The notes: generated from the sequence alone by a model not told the origin. A DNA stretch of 64,000 bases from Alkalicoccus halolimnae (GCF_008014775.2 NZ_CP144914.1:1612001-1676000), one strand, 5' to 3'; positions 38,480 through 47,411 are shown, numbered from the stretch's first letter. Made by a program: numbers and translations.

Positions 38480-39475
38480 ATGGGTGAAAACCGGCATGAA
38501 GTTCTTGGGCTTACAGATGAACAGGTACTCGAAATGTATACGACCATGCTAGAGGCAAGAATGATAGACGAAAGAATGTGGCTTCTGAACAGAGCGGGGA
38601 AAATTCCTTTTGTTATCTCATGCCAGGGACAGGAAGCTGCTCAAGTTGGGGCAGCAATGGCTCTGGATAAAGAAATGGATTATGCTCTTCCTTATTATAG
38701 GGATATGGGAGTTGTTCTTCATTTCGGGATGACGGGACGGGACTTAATGCTCTCTGCTTTCGCAAGGGCTGAAGATCCGAATTCCGGGGGGCGTCAGATG
38801 CCGGGACACTTCGGTCAGAAGAAAAATCGTATTGTGACAGGGTCTTCTCCTGTTACAACTCAGGTCCCTCATGCAGTAGGGTTTGCACTAGGTGCAAAAA
38901 TGAAAAAACAGAATGTTGTTGCTTTTACTACTTTTGGTGAAGGATCATCCAATCAGGGGGACTTTCACGAAGGGATAAATTTTGCGAGCGTTCATGATCT
39001 TCCGGTTATATTCATGTGCGAAAACAACAAGTACGCAATTTCAGTTCCGCTAGACAAACAGCTGAATATTGAACACGTTTCAGACAGAGCACACGGTTAC
39101 GGCATTCCGGGTGAATCAGTCGATGGGAATGACCCCCTGGCAGTATTTGAAGCAGTTTCTAAAGCTCGTAATCGAGCTATGAATGGCGAAGGTCCTACGC
39201 TGATTGAGACAGTTTCGTACCGTCTTACTCCTCACTCCAGTGATGATGATGACAGTACGTATCGCTCTAAAGAAGAAGTAGCTGCGGCTAAAAAGATTGA
39301 TTCGATTCATGTTTTCGGAGAGTATCTTCGTGAGGCCGGTGTACTGAACGATGACGTTGAGAACAGCATAAGAACAAAACTCCGCAGAGAAATTGACGAA
39401 GCAACCGATTATGCGGAGAACGCCGACTACCCTGATGTAGATACATTAACGAAATATGTTTACGAGGAGGAGTGA
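38480..39475 (+). CDS. bkdAA: BkdAA, 2-oxoisovalerate dehydrogenase E1 alpha subunit
   Basis: Thiamine-dependent decarboxylase subunit for branched-chain keto acids. The 331-aa protein (ATG 38480 after AAAGGAGG; the longer ORF from 38435 overlaps lpdV) has the thiamine-binding TTFGEGSSNQGDFHEGINFASVHDLPVIFMCENNKYAISVP region and the phosphorylation-loop-like YRLTPHSSDDDDSTYR. The stop overlaps the ribosome binding region of bkdAB. Confidence 0.95.
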   Translation: MGENRHEVLGLTDEQVLEMYTTMLEARMIDERMWLLNRAGKIPFVISCQGQEAAQVGAAMALDKEMDYALPYYRDMGVVLHFGMTGRDLMLSAFARAEDPNSGGRQMPGHFGQKKNRIVTGSSPVTTQVPHAVGFALGAKMKKQNVVAFTTFGEGSSNQGDFHEGINFASVHDLPVIFMCENNKYAISVPLDKQLNIEHVSDRAHGYGIPGESVDGNDPLAVFEAVSKARNRAMNGEGPTLIETVSYRLTPHSSDDDDSTYRSKEEVAAAKKIDSIHVFGEYLREAGVLNDDVENSIRTKLRREIDEATDYAENADYPDVDTLTKYVYEEE

Positions 39476-39480
39476 CTACC

Positions 39481-40464
39481 ATGGCAGTTCTGACATATAT
39501 TGAAGCAATAACTGCGGCAATGCGGGAAGAAATGGAACGTGATGAAAATGTGTTTGTACTGGGAGAAGACGTTGGAAAACGCGGAGGCGTTTTCCGTGCA
39601 ACGGACGGCCTTTACAGCCAGTTCGGGGAAGAAAGAGTGATAGATACCCCATTGGCAGAATCTGCAATTGCAGGAGTAGGTATTGGAGCAGCTATGTTTG
39701 GAATGCGTCCGGTGGCAGAAATGCAATTTGCAGATTTTATTATGCCGGCAGTGAACCAGATTGTGTCCGAGGCAGCAAAAATCCGTTACCGTTCCAACAA
39801 TGACTGGCAGTGTCCTCTTACAATACGTGCTCCTTTCGGTGGAGGCGTTCACGGAGCCCTTTACCATTCACAATCTGTAGAAGCGATGTTTGCCAATACA
39901 CCGGGATTGAAAATTGTTATTCCTTCGAACCCTTACGATGCAAAAGGTCTGCTTAAATCAGCAATACGTTCCAATGATCCAGTTCTTTTCTTTGAACATA
40001 AGCGTGCATACCGCCTTTTGAAAGAAGAAGTGCCTGAAGAGGACTACACGGTACCTCTCGGCAAAGCTGCGACGGTACGCGAAGGAAATGACGTTACAGT
40101 TATCACGTACGGATTATGTGTTCATTTCGCTAAACAGGCAGCAGAACAGGTCTCGGAAGAGGGGTACGAAACAAATATTCTGGATCTCCGAACCGTTTAC
40201 CCACTTGATAAAGAAGCGATAATTGAGGCAGCCAAAAAAACAGGGAAAGTGCTGCTCGTTACGGAAGCAAATAAAGAGGGCAGTATTATTAGTGAAGTAG
40301 CTGCTATTATTGCCGAACACTGTCTGTTTGAACTCGATGCACCGGTTGAAAGACTTGCTGGACCGGATGTTCCGGCGATGCCATACACACCGCCACTCGA
40401 GAAGAAATTCATGGTGAATACAGATAAAATTGAAAATGCGATAAAAGAACTTGGTGAGTTTTAA
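39481..40464 (+). CDS. bkdAB: BkdAB, 2-oxoisovalerate dehydrogenase E1 beta subunit
   Basis: Partner of BkdAA in the E1 heterotetramer. The 327-aa protein starts MAVLTYIEAITAAMREEMERDENVFVLGEDVGKRGGVFRATDGL and has DTPLAESAIAGVGIGAAM and the transketolase C-domain (VTVITYGLCVHFAKQAAE). ATG 39481 follows GAGGAGGAG; the GTG at 39472 lies in that site and was not used. Confidence 0.95.
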   Translation: MAVLTYIEAITAAMREEMERDENVFVLGEDVGKRGGVFRATDGLYSQFGEERVIDTPLAESAIAGVGIGAAMFGMRPVAEMQFADFIMPAVNQIVSEAAKIRYRSNNDWQCPLTIRAPFGGGVHGALYHSQSVEAMFANTPGLKIVIPSNPYDAKGLLKSAIRSNDPVLFFEHKRAYRLLKEEVPEEDYTVPLGKAATVREGNDVTVITYGLCVHFAKQAAEQVSEEGYETNILDLRTVYPLDKEAIIEAAKKTGKVLLVTEANKEGSIISEVAAIIAEHCLFELDAPVERLAGPDVPAMPYTPPLEKKFMVNTDKIENAIKELGEF

Positions 40465-40490
40465 CTTTTTTATTAAGGGAGGATATTTTT

Positions 40491-41780
40491 ATGGCGACTG
40501 AAATTACAATGCCGCAGCTCGGAGAAAGTGTGACAGAAGGAACGATTACTAAATGGCTTGTTTCTCCCGGGGATACCGTCAGTAAATATGACCCGCTTGC
40601 AGAAGTGATGACAGATAAAGTGAATGCGGAAATACCGTCTTCCTATACGGGAACGATAAGTGAGCTGATAGCTGAAGAAGACCAGACGATTCAAGTTGGA
40701 GAGGTTATCTGCACGATGGAAGTAGATGGAGCCTCATCAGCTGATGAAAAAAATTCAGAGGAGCAGACGACCTCATCTCATCAGGAAAAATCAGGAAGCG
40801 TAGAATCTGAAAAATCGGAAGAAACGAAGCAGAAAGATACGTCCTCAAAAGGAAGATATTCGCCGGCTGTTATGACTATTGCCCAGGAAAACAATATTGA
40901 TCTGAGCACTGTAAACGGCAGCGGGAGGGGTGGTAGAATAACCCGAAAAGACGTGCAGGCGGTTGTTGAAAAAGGCGGGAATTCTAATGAAAAAGTATCA
41001 GCAGAGCCATCTATTCAGTCTGCTGCACCAGAAAGGCCTAAGCCTTCTGAAATGCCTCAGGATACTGTCAATAAAGGAAGAACCGAGGAAGTTCCTGTCA
41101 GCGGAGTAAGGAAAGCTATTGCTCAAAACATGGTCAAGTCAAAGCATGAAGCCCCTCATGCCTGGATGATGATCGAAGTGGATGTTACAGATTTAGTGAA
41201 ACTCAGAGATAGTAAAAAGAGGGAATTTGAACAGCAGGAGGGTTTCAAACTTACTTATATGCCGTTTTTCATGAAGGCAGTCATAGACGCTTTAAAAGCA
41301 TATCCTCAAGTTAATGCAAAATGGGATAACGATAAAATTATCCGCTATAAAGATGTGCATTTATCAATGGCGGTGGCCACTGAAGAAGAACTTTACGTTC
41401 CAGTCATTTCCCACGCAGATGAAAAGAACGTGAAAGGACTGGCCCGATCCCTGAATGATATCGCTCAAAAAGTCCGAAGTAAATCTCTTTCTTCCCAGGA
41501 TATGCAGGGGGGTACCTTCACATTAAATAATACCGGCTCCTTTGGTTCGATTCAGTCGCAGCCGATTATTAACTCCCCGCAGGCAGCGATCCTGTCGGTA
41601 GAATCGATTGTTAAGCGTCCGGTTATTATGGATAACGATGCGATAGCAGTCCGGCATATGGTAAATCTGTGTATGTCGCTTGATCACCGTGTACTGGACG
41701 GTTTAATCTGCGGGAAGTTTATGAATCATATCAAAACAAATCTTGAAAATATGAACGAAAAATCTGTTTCGATATATTAA
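40491..41780 (+). CDS. bkdB: BkdB, lipoamide acyltransferase (E2) of the branched-chain complex
   Basis: Core of the complex that moves the branched acyl group from lipoamide to CoA. The 429-aa protein has one lipoyl domain (Lys43 in EVMTDKVNAE), a Ser/Glu-rich linker (about 80-120), a peripheral subunit-binding domain (YSPAVMTIAQENNIDLSTVNGSGRGGRITRKDV), a second linker and a catalytic domain with His399 in SLDHRVLDG. Lipoylation probably depends on the LipM route encoded upstream. Its product feeds branched fatty acid synthesis or acyl-CoA oxidation. Confidence 0.95.
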   Translation: MATEITMPQLGESVTEGTITKWLVSPGDTVSKYDPLAEVMTDKVNAEIPSSYTGTISELIAEEDQTIQVGEVICTMEVDGASSADEKNSEEQTTSSHQEKSGSVESEKSEETKQKDTSSKGRYSPAVMTIAQENNIDLSTVNGSGRGGRITRKDVQAVVEKGGNSNEKVSAEPSIQSAAPERPKPSEMPQDTVNKGRTEEVPVSGVRKAIAQNMVKSKHEAPHAWMMIEVDVTDLVKLRDSKKREFEQQEGFKLTYMPFFMKAVIDALKAYPQVNAKWDNDKIIRYKDVHLSMAVATEEELYVPVISHADEKNVKGLARSLNDIAQKVRSKSLSSQDMQGGTFTLNNTGSFGSIQSQPIINSPQAAILSVESIVKRPVIMDNDAIAVRHMVNLCMSLDHRVLDGLICGKFMNHIKTNLENMNEKSVSIY

Positions 41781-41781
41781 T

Positions 41782-41819
41782 AAAAACTGCTCTGATGTTT
41801 CAATCAGAGCAGTTTTTTT
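41782..41819 (+). terminator. Terminator of the ptb-bkd operon
   Basis: AAAAACTGCTCTGAT pairs with ATCAGAGCAGTTTTT around a 6-base loop, followed by T residues: a 15-bp stem. Confidence 0.92.
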
Positions 41820-41839
41820 GGATTAAACGTAAGCAGCAA

Positions 41840-42169
41840 TTAATAATTCCCTTTAGGGATCTCTATCTCGATGGGTTCTTTTGATTCCTTATGAGCTTCT
41901 GTTAATAACACTACAGCTGTAACGATGTGCATAACCATTCCGATGAATGGTAGCCAGCCGATACAGGAAGTAACTATCCCTAAAACTGAACCTGTTTTCT
42001 TTTTTCCTTGTTTTCCCGAAATGAATAATACGAAGAGATGCAGGGCTAGCATAATGAAAAGCGGTATCCAAGAAAAGTTGAGAATAAAGAGACCACCGAG
42101 AAAAGGAATACCTAAAAATGCTTCTGCCCCTCCTGAAACCCTCTTCAACTGATAAGCCGGTAAGTTCAT
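41840..42169 (-). CDS. Small membrane protein of unknown function
   Basis: A 109-aa protein with about three hydrophobic helices (20-33, 36-50 and 64-89) and an acidic C-terminal tail (HKESKEPIEIEIPKGNY). I do not recognise the family. AAGGAGG precedes its ATG on the minus strand, and codon use is like its neighbours, so it is probably real. It converges on the bkd operon. Confidence 0.72.
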   Translation of the reverse strand: MNLPAYQLKRVSGGAEAFLGIPFLGGLFILNFSWIPLFIMLALHLFVLFISGKQGKKKTGSVLGIVTSCIGWLPFIGMVMHIVTAVVLLTEAHKESKEPIEIEIPKGNY

Positions 42170-42200
42170 TGTTAATCCTCCTTATATACTCTTTAATATA

Positions 42201-42514
42201 CTTTAACAGAGACACTTATGTAAAATCACCTCACCATGACCGGTGAAAATGGCCTTCTATAGGAAGAGAATTTTCCCTCTATACAGGTTGAAAGAATGAT
42301 AGTCAGAAGCGGTTTTCTTTAATTAGAAGGCGTAAGCTGTCCTGTCTTTTTTCCCGTAAGCTGTAGTGGAGGCCGGGCGGCTTAGAAGCGATCAAGGACG
42401 AGTCCCACCCCGTTCGACCGCAGGGAGGAAGGGGTTATATGAGGCGGCCCCTGGTCTTCAATGGCAACGAAAACGCACGTTCTCCGCTTCTGCACTTTAT
42501 ATTCAAGACAGCCA
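42201..42514 (+). repeat. Dispersed mosaic repeat, copy 2
   Basis: Runs from CTTTAACAGAGACACTTATG to TATTCAAGACAGCC. It shares with copy 1 the CCTTCTATAGGAA and CTATACAGG blocks, and with copies 3 and 5 the CGTAAGCTGTAGTGGA block, a GC-rich hairpin block and the GAAAACGCACGTTC block. It fills most of the gap between the small membrane protein and brxB; a short ORF within it is not supported. Confidence 0.85.
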
Positions 42515-42670
42515 GGACGAGATAAGCAAAGGTGAGAAGTTTAAGCAGTCAGGGATTAATGATTGAGAGGTTAAGAAAGAAAAACTCAGATGTTATAATT
42601 TTAATCTTTGGAATATCGGCGTGAAACGTGTAAAATAGACTTAGACAAAATGATGAAAGGGTGATAGTAC

Positions 42671-43099
42671 ATGGAATTTCAAATGTTTATGAACGATGTG
42701 GTTCAATCCGCTCGTCAAGATATGGATCAGGCTGGTTACGAACAGCTGCAGTCAGCTGAGGATGTAGAACAGGTATTTAATAAACCAGGAACAACATTTG
42801 TAGTTGTTAACTCGGTTTGTGGATGTGCAGGAGGAATTGCAAGACCTTCTGCAGCTTATATGAAAAATTATGAGGTTCAGCCCGATCAGTTCGTAACTGT
42901 TTTTGCAGGTCAGGACAAAGAAGCAACAGAAAAAGCACGTTCCTATTTTACCGGCTATCCGCCATCCTCGCCATCCTTTGCTCTTTTAAAAGACGGAGAG
43001 TTAAAAGCAATGGTGGAGCGTCATGAAATTGAAGGCCACGAACCGATAGAAGTTGTAAATAAGCTGGAATCTTATTTTGACGAACATTTTAAGAAATAA
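42671..43099 (+). CDS. brxB: BrxB-type bacilliredoxin (YqiW)
   Basis: Removes bacillithiol from oxidised protein cysteines. The 142-aa thioredoxin-like protein has the CGC active site at Cys50 and Cys52 (VVVNSVCGCAGGIARPSAA) and the ending typical of YphP/YqiW proteins (FALLKDGELKAMVERHEIEGHEP). Position after the bkd operon matches yqiW. AAAGGGTG precedes ATG 42671. Confidence 0.94.
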   Translation: MEFQMFMNDVVQSARQDMDQAGYEQLQSAEDVEQVFNKPGTTFVVVNSVCGCAGGIARPSAAYMKNYEVQPDQFVTVFAGQDKEATEKARSYFTGYPPSSPSFALLKDGELKAMVERHEIEGHEPIEVVNKLESYFDEHFKK

Positions 43100-43422
43100 A
43101 TTCCGTTAAAAAATTTCAGTGAAGACAAAGGGGTCGTCCATTAAACTGTATGGACGGCCTTTTAAAAAGAAAGAAACAGGAAGCTCGACTAAAAAAAGGA
43201 ATGATATACAAATTGAACTTAATATCTTATAGATAAAAATTATTCCTAAAAGAATTTATAATTAAAGTGGGTGAACAGCCTGCCCTCTCATAATAGAAAA
43301 TCAGTAATTATCAATGAAGTATAGTATTTATTTACTAGTCAGCCTATGAAAGAAGCTGATGATATGCTATAATTTTAAATCGTCAGCACTAATGGCCGAA
43401 AACTTTTAGGAGTGGTGAAGTA
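43100..43422. other. Gap with terminator and a promoter
   Basis: A terminator lies at 43131-43164: GGTCGTCCAT pairs with ATGGACGGCC, then TTTT. Near the right end an extended -10 element (TGC TATAAT, 43365-43373) probably drives the next gene. Nothing else was recognised. Confidence 0.6.
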
Positions 43423-43788
43423 ATGCAGGAGCTCTACAAAGAGATACATATGTATTTAAATCAGGAAGAAGAAATTCCTTTCAAAACGTTCGATAATTAT
43501 TACAAAAGAGTAATTAAATATTTTAATGAGCATGCGGATGAATTTGACGAAGAACATGTGTGGAAAGCACTATTTATTTCTGAAAACGTCATGTCCAACG
43601 CTGATGGACGTTCCAAAGAAGTCAGTGATCAGAAAGAATCCAAAAAATATAAAAAGATGTCCAAAAGATTAACGCTATGGGCACAGAACTTCGCAGCAAG
43701 ACTAGCTAGAAAAGGGTATAATGAAGAACAGATGAATGCCCGTTTCGAAAAAATGTTTGAAGACTATGAAACATTTAAAAATGAATAA
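43423..43788 (+). CDS. Unknown conserved-looking 121-aa helical protein
   Basis: I cannot name this protein. It is soluble, charged and apparently all-helical: MQELYKEIHMYLNQEEEIPFKTFDNYYKRVIKYFNEHADEFDEEHVWKALFISENVMSNADGRS, then a basic helix KKYKKMSKRLTLWAQNFAARLARKGYNEEQ. No membrane segment or metal motif is visible. AGGAGTGG precedes the ATG, and an extended -10 promoter lies 50 bases upstream. A tRNA gene follows after 70 bases. Confidence 0.75.
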   Translation: MQELYKEIHMYLNQEEEIPFKTFDNYYKRVIKYFNEHADEFDEEHVWKALFISENVMSNADGRSKEVSDQKESKKYKKMSKRLTLWAQNFAARLARKGYNEEQMNARFEKMFEDYETFKNE

Positions 43789-43857
43789 AACACTTGCATA
43801 ACACTTATTATACTGATATAATTACGAAGTGTCGTTAAGAAATTACGGCACTCTGAT

Positions 43858-43932
43858 GCGCCCGTGGTGAAATGGATATCATACGAGATTTCGGCTCTCG
43901 CGTTCCGGGTTCGAATCCTGGCGGGCGCGCCA
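43858..43932 (+). tRNA. tRNA-Arg, anticodon TCG, CCA encoded
   Basis: The acceptor stem GCGCCCG pairs with CGGGCGC. The anticodon arm CGAGA-TTTCGGC-TCTCG gives anticodon TCG, and the T arm CCGGG-TTCGAAT-CCTGG is perfect. The discriminator is G and CCA is encoded. It stands alone between two protein genes. Confidence 0.93.
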
Positions 43933-43946
43933 CTTTACTCAACGTA

Positions 43947-43973
43947 AACCTCCAGTTATCTGGAGGTTTTTTC
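43947..43973 (+). terminator. Terminator after tRNA-Arg
   Basis: AACCTCCAG pairs with CTGGAGGTT around TTAT, followed by TTTTTC. Confidence 0.9.
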
Positions 43974-44109
43974 TTACATTTTAAACAAAACTTAAAGAAA
44001 TAGTATTAGTAATATTCCTTACATTAGAACAGGTACTGAATAGACCTTTTCCGCAGTCTTTTATTTTTCTGCAGGGAAGCATTTATTAAAAACGGGATTT
44101 AAATAATTA

Positions 44110-45099
44110 ATGGAAAGAAGCGATCCTATCATGTTTGGCATTGGCTATAGAACGTTAAAAACAGCAGCGGGTGCTGCTCTGGCAGTTTTGATTGCCCAGT
44201 CGCTTCAGCTCGATTTCTTTGCTTCAGCTGGGATCCTTGCTATTCTCTGTATTCAAAAGACACGCAAAAAGTCACTGCTTAGCGCGTGGGAGAGATTTTC
44301 TGCCTGTATTCTGGGTATTCTTATTTCTGCAGTAATATTTGAATTTATCGGGTATTACTTTTTCAGTGTAGCTGTCGTGCTGCTTTTGTTCATACCACTG
44401 ACAGTAAAATTGAAAATAACCTCTGGTATTGTTACAAGTACTGTCATCATGTTTCATATCTACACGGTCGGTAATCTCAGTACGGGATTAATTTTGAATG
44501 AGCTGGCGTTAATTACGATCGGGGTTGGCATTGCGATGCTTATGAATATTTATATGCCAAGCAACGAAGCGAAATTGGACGGCTTGAAGCAGGAAATCGA
44601 AGCATGCTACGCAGCTATTTTTCACGAGTTCGCTACGTTTATTCGATACGGCGACAGTGAGTGGACTGGCGAAGAAATTACAAAGTCTACAGAAATATTG
44701 GAAGACGCAAAAAACCTTTCTCTTCAAAATCTTGAAAACCACATTCTTCGCTATGAAGATACCTATTATCATTATTTTAAAATGAGAGAAAAACAACTTG
44801 ATATTATAGAGCGTATACTTCCCCTTTTAACCACTATTGATTATCATGTGAGCCAGGCCGATATGATAGCGGGATTTATGGATACGCTTGGAGACGGAGT
44901 CAATTCGAAAAATACTGCTTATATTTTTATTGACAAGCTGGAGGAACTGCAGGAGTCCTTTAAGGAAATGCCGCTGCCAACTACAAGAGAAGAGTTTGAA
45001 GCTCGCTCAGCTCTTGCTCATCTAGTACGTGAACTGGAACAGTATCTTGCTATTAAACAGCAGTTTAAAACGACGAAAGAATATGGCATATTTGAATAA
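44110..45099 (+). CDS. yqjA: YqjA-like membrane protein (aromatic acid exporter-like)
   Basis: A 329-aa protein with five or six N-terminal hydrophobic helices (about 12-150) and a C-terminal soluble helical domain (about 155-329), the layout of the DUF939/aromatic acid exporter-like family to which B. subtilis YqjA belongs. The substrate is unknown. An ATG at 44131 (MFGIGYRTLKTAAGAALA) is an alternative start; neither has a strong ribosome binding site. The neighbourhood (brxB before, mutase genes after) matches yqjA. Confidence 0.85.
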   Translation: MERSDPIMFGIGYRTLKTAAGAALAVLIAQSLQLDFFASAGILAILCIQKTRKKSLLSAWERFSACILGILISAVIFEFIGYYFFSVAVVLLLFIPLTVKLKITSGIVTSTVIMFHIYTVGNLSTGLILNELALITIGVGIAMLMNIYMPSNEAKLDGLKQEIEACYAAIFHEFATFIRYGDSEWTGEEITKSTEILEDAKNLSLQNLENHILRYEDTYYHYFKMREKQLDIIERILPLLTTIDYHVSQADMIAGFMDTLGDGVNSKNTAYIFIDKLEELQESFKEMPLPTTREEFEARSALAHLVRELEQYLAIKQQFKTTKEYGIFE

Positions 45100-45220
45100 T
45101 TTAAGTTCTCGCGGCTGATTATAGAAAGAACACTGAATGCTAAAGAGTTTTAAATAAAGGCTCTGGCAGCGTTCATTGTTAATCTTTCGTGTTAATCTTT
45201 CAGTTAAACTCCTCTGGAAC

Positions 45221-45270
45221 GCTGCAGGCGAAGGAGCCTCAGTCACTCCAAAAACAACATGGAGCTTTAA
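45221..45270 (-). repeat. Inverted fragment of a second repeat type
   Basis: On the minus strand this reads TTAAAGCTCCATGTTGTT, continuing through GGCTCCTTCGCCTGCAGC. It matches 61619-61675 (TTAAAGCTCCGTGTTGTT, continuing through GGCTCC and CTTCGCCTGCCGC) with a small insertion. It directly precedes dispersed repeat copy 3. Confidence 0.7.
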
Positions 45271-45574
45271 AACAAAAGCAGGCATGCAGATTCGCTGCCT
45301 TATGGTGGATGTGCACAGCCTTCTATTGGAATGGAGCTTCCCCTTTATACAGGTCGAATCCCTGATGTTCAAGAAGAGGTTTTTTAGAAGAAAGGTGCTG
45401 TCCTGTCTTTTTAATCGTAAGCTGTAGTGGAGATGGGGCGGCTCCGGGGCGATGGAGGACGGGCCCCACTCCACACGAACGCAGGGAGAAAGGGATTAGC
45501 TGAAGCCGGTCCTGCGCTCCCGTGGAAACGAAAGCGCACGTTCATCGCTTATCTACTTTATTTTCAAAGCAGCC
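45261..45574 (+). repeat. Dispersed mosaic repeat, copy 3
   Basis: Contains CCTTCTATTGGAATGGAG, CCTTTATACAGG, CGTAAGCTGTAGTGGAG, a hairpin-forming block in which GTGGAG and GGGGC pair with GCCCC and CTCCAC, GGATTAGCTGAAGCCGG, and the 3' end TTTATTTTCAAAGCAGCC. It ends a few bases before the terminator arm interrupted by the transposon. With its upstream part it fills the gap after yqjA. Confidence 0.85.
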
Positions 45575-45578
45575 TATT

Positions 45579-45592
45579 AAAAAAGGAGCCGG
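45579..45592. terminator. Left arm of a terminator split by the transposon
   Basis: AAAAAAGGAGCCGG here and CCGGCTCCTTTTTT at 50118-50131 are perfect complements. Joining them across the transposon, with one copy of the target duplication as the loop, rebuilds a 14-bp bidirectional terminator that would have served prli42. Confidence 0.85.
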
Positions 45593-45600
45593 GCATAAAG

Positions 45601-45627
45601 TAACGGGTTCAGTTTTGGAGTACAAAA
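45601..45627 (+). repeat. Left terminal inverted repeat of the transposon
   Basis: A 27-bp sequence perfectly complementary to 50082-50108, preceded by the GGCATAAAG target duplication. Confidence 0.95.
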
Positions 45628-45690
45628 ATCAAAAAAACATCTATTTTAACACCAATTTCACAACACCATTAACGAAATAAAATATCACAC

Positions 45691-45726
45691 AAAATCGCTT
45701 GATAATTAAATCAAGCGATTTTTTAA
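45691..45726 (+). terminator. Hairpin terminator near the transposon left end
   Basis: AAAATCGCTTGA pairs with TCAAGCGATTTT around TAATTAAA and continues into TTTTT. It may insulate transposon genes from outside transcription. Confidence 0.7.
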
Positions 45727-45853
45727 TTAAAAATTCAATAAAGGGAATTGGTTTTTCATGGTAAAATTAACATATATGAATCTTAGCCTACTGATAAAAC
45801 TAATTGAACGAGCTAGAAGAATGACATAGCCAAAACTATCCGAGGAGGGTTTT

Positions 45854-46306
45854 ATGCATCCAACAGAAGTTATAGAGTTTATAGTTGTAGGGGGAATCGT
45901 TGCAGTAACCATAATTATTTCCTTTATTTTAAAAGGTAAATGGAGAAAGCTTGGATGGGCAATAGCATTAGCCTTACTTTTAGCGTACTGTGTATTTTTT
46001 ATAGTTCGTCCTTATTGGATTGATACACAAATTGAGACAAAAGTTGAAATGTTGGAGCCGCATTTAGAACAACAGTATCCAAATGAGGATTGGATGATTA
46101 CAACCGTTCCTCATCGAGAAGATGGGTACGCGCACCTCAATCCCTATTATATTGGGGTAGTTTTCGAAAGCGAGCCCGATGTTACTTATCATTATTGGGT
46201 AGATAAGAATAACATCTATCAAATTAGTTATTCGACAAATAAAAGTTTAGACGAGTTAAAGTATAAAGAAAGTGAAGAAGCCAATGACTTAACAAGATTG
46301 TGGTAA
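45854..46306 (+). CDS. Transposon cargo: small membrane protein of unknown function
   Basis: A 150-aa protein with two transmembrane helices (about 7-26 and 33-52) and an extracytoplasmic-looking C-terminal domain (55-150) with EDWMITTVPHREDGYAHLNPYYIGVVFESEPDVTYHYWVDK. The arrangement recalls small DUF3139-type proteins, but I cannot assign a family. GAGGAGGG precedes the ATG, and a terminator follows. By eye its base composition is more AT-rich than the surrounding core genes. It lies inside the transposon. Confidence 0.72.
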   Translation: MHPTEVIEFIVVGGIVAVTIIISFILKGKWRKLGWAIALALLLAYCVFFIVRPYWIDTQIETKVEMLEPHLEQQYPNEDWMITTVPHREDGYAHLNPYYIGVVFESEPDVTYHYWVDKNNIYQISYSTNKSLDELKYKESEEANDLTRLW

Positions 46307-46350
46307 CCTTCAATCTTACTGCGGAAGGCGTTAGTTAAAAAAGAAAATAT

Positions 46351-46388
46351 AAAAATGGAAAGGAGAAGTCCATCTCCTTTCCATTTTT
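46351..46388. terminator. Terminator after the cargo membrane protein
   Basis: AAAAATGGAAAGGAGA pairs with TCTCCTTTCCATTTTT around a 6-base loop: a 16-bp stem that could act in both directions. Confidence 0.88.
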
Positions 46389-46399
46389 ATTTAGTAAAA

Positions 46400-46758
46400 G
46401 GCTCTGTTAAATTTTGGTTGAAAATTGCAAAGTAGGAACAAATGTTCTGTAACGGTAGTAATAAATAATGGAAAAGTTCGCACGAAGAGGCTTTATCACA
46501 TCCAGAATGTGAACAATTACCACAGCAGGCTAAAAGACTGGATACAGCGATTTAACGGAGTGGCAACCAAATACCTAAACAATTATCTTACGTGGTTTCA
46601 AGTGTTAGAAAGTGTTCATCATCAACGAAATGAAGTTACCATGAATGAGATCATTATAAAAGGGAATTTAATTCCAAGTGTAGAAACCTATGATACACTT
46701 AGGCTATCTAAGTTCACGAAATAATCATATTTCTTATTAAACTAATTGGACAGTGTTA
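46400..46758 (+). pseudogene. Internally deleted IS1595-family copy (transposase C-terminal remnant)
   Basis: The open frame 46425-46724 (99 codons) contains [38 protein letters not shown], the C-terminal end of IS1595/ISXO2-type transposases. The rest of the enzyme is missing. A left end resembling an inverted repeat (GGCTCTGTTAAATTTTGG) sits only 25 bases before the frame; a partly matching right end (reverse-complement of CAGTGTTA upstream) lies near 46750. This suggests a deletion derivative from end to end, nested in the larger transposon. It cannot transpose on its own. Confidence 0.65.
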
Positions 46759-46782
46759 CTTGAAAAAGAAGGAGTGGATTGT

Positions 46783-47289
46783 TTGGGAAAATTCATTTTT
46801 ATTGTTATCTGCCTTTGTTTATTGTTATTTGTTGTGGGATGCAACCAAGAATCTGCAATTGAGTGGAAAGATTCTAAAGAAGAAGCCATTGAATCTGGAT
46901 TAGAACAAGAAGAAACAGAACGTGAATCTGTTTTATCAATTGAAGAGTTTGAAGACGAAACATTTGTGTTTTACGAGAATATGGGTGGGTTAGGTGTAGC
47001 ACATATAGCGAAAAGCGAAAAAGGCTATGGTTGGAACAGAAGCCAACCATATAATGATTTTGAGGTTGAAGGAGAACTAGCTTATTCTACATCTGAGTTT
47101 GATATGAAAATGGAAACTGGGTTAGAGATTTCAGTTTTAATTGGAAAAACGTTTGATTCGTCGATTCAGGAAATGAAGCTTTTAGAAGATGGAACAGAAA
47201 GAAAAGTAAAGGTTTTAGGAGAGAATAGATTCTTTTACGCTCTTCATAAAAAGCCTTTTGATACTGTCTCTGTTTCTCCAATCCGATGA
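46783..47289 (+). CDS. Transposon cargo: predicted lipoprotein
   Basis: From TTG 46783 the 168-aa protein has a lipoprotein signal peptide: a short basic start, a hydrophobic core (FIFIVICLCLLLFVV) and a lipobox ending VVGC. An acidic linker (about 22-50) is followed by a mixed domain, VFYENMGGLGVAHIAKSEKGYGWNRSQPYNDFE. Its function is unknown. AAGGAG lies nine bases before the TTG; an earlier in-frame start at 46753 lacks one. It starts just after the IS1595 remnant. Confidence 0.72.
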   Translation: MGKFIFIVICLCLLLFVVGCNQESAIEWKDSKEEAIESGLEQEETERESVLSIEEFEDETFVFYENMGGLGVAHIAKSEKGYGWNRSQPYNDFEVEGELAYSTSEFDMKMETGLEISVLIGKTFDSSIQEMKLLEDGTERKVKVLGENRFFYALHKKPFDTVSVSPIR

Positions 47290-47411
47290 TACGAATATAT
47301 AGTCTCATTGGTATTGTAGTAAATGGTAGCGTTAGTTGAAGAAGCCATTAATAACTACAGAAAGGACTTCTATATATTTGGAAATCCTTTCTCGATAGTA
47401 AAAACAACATT

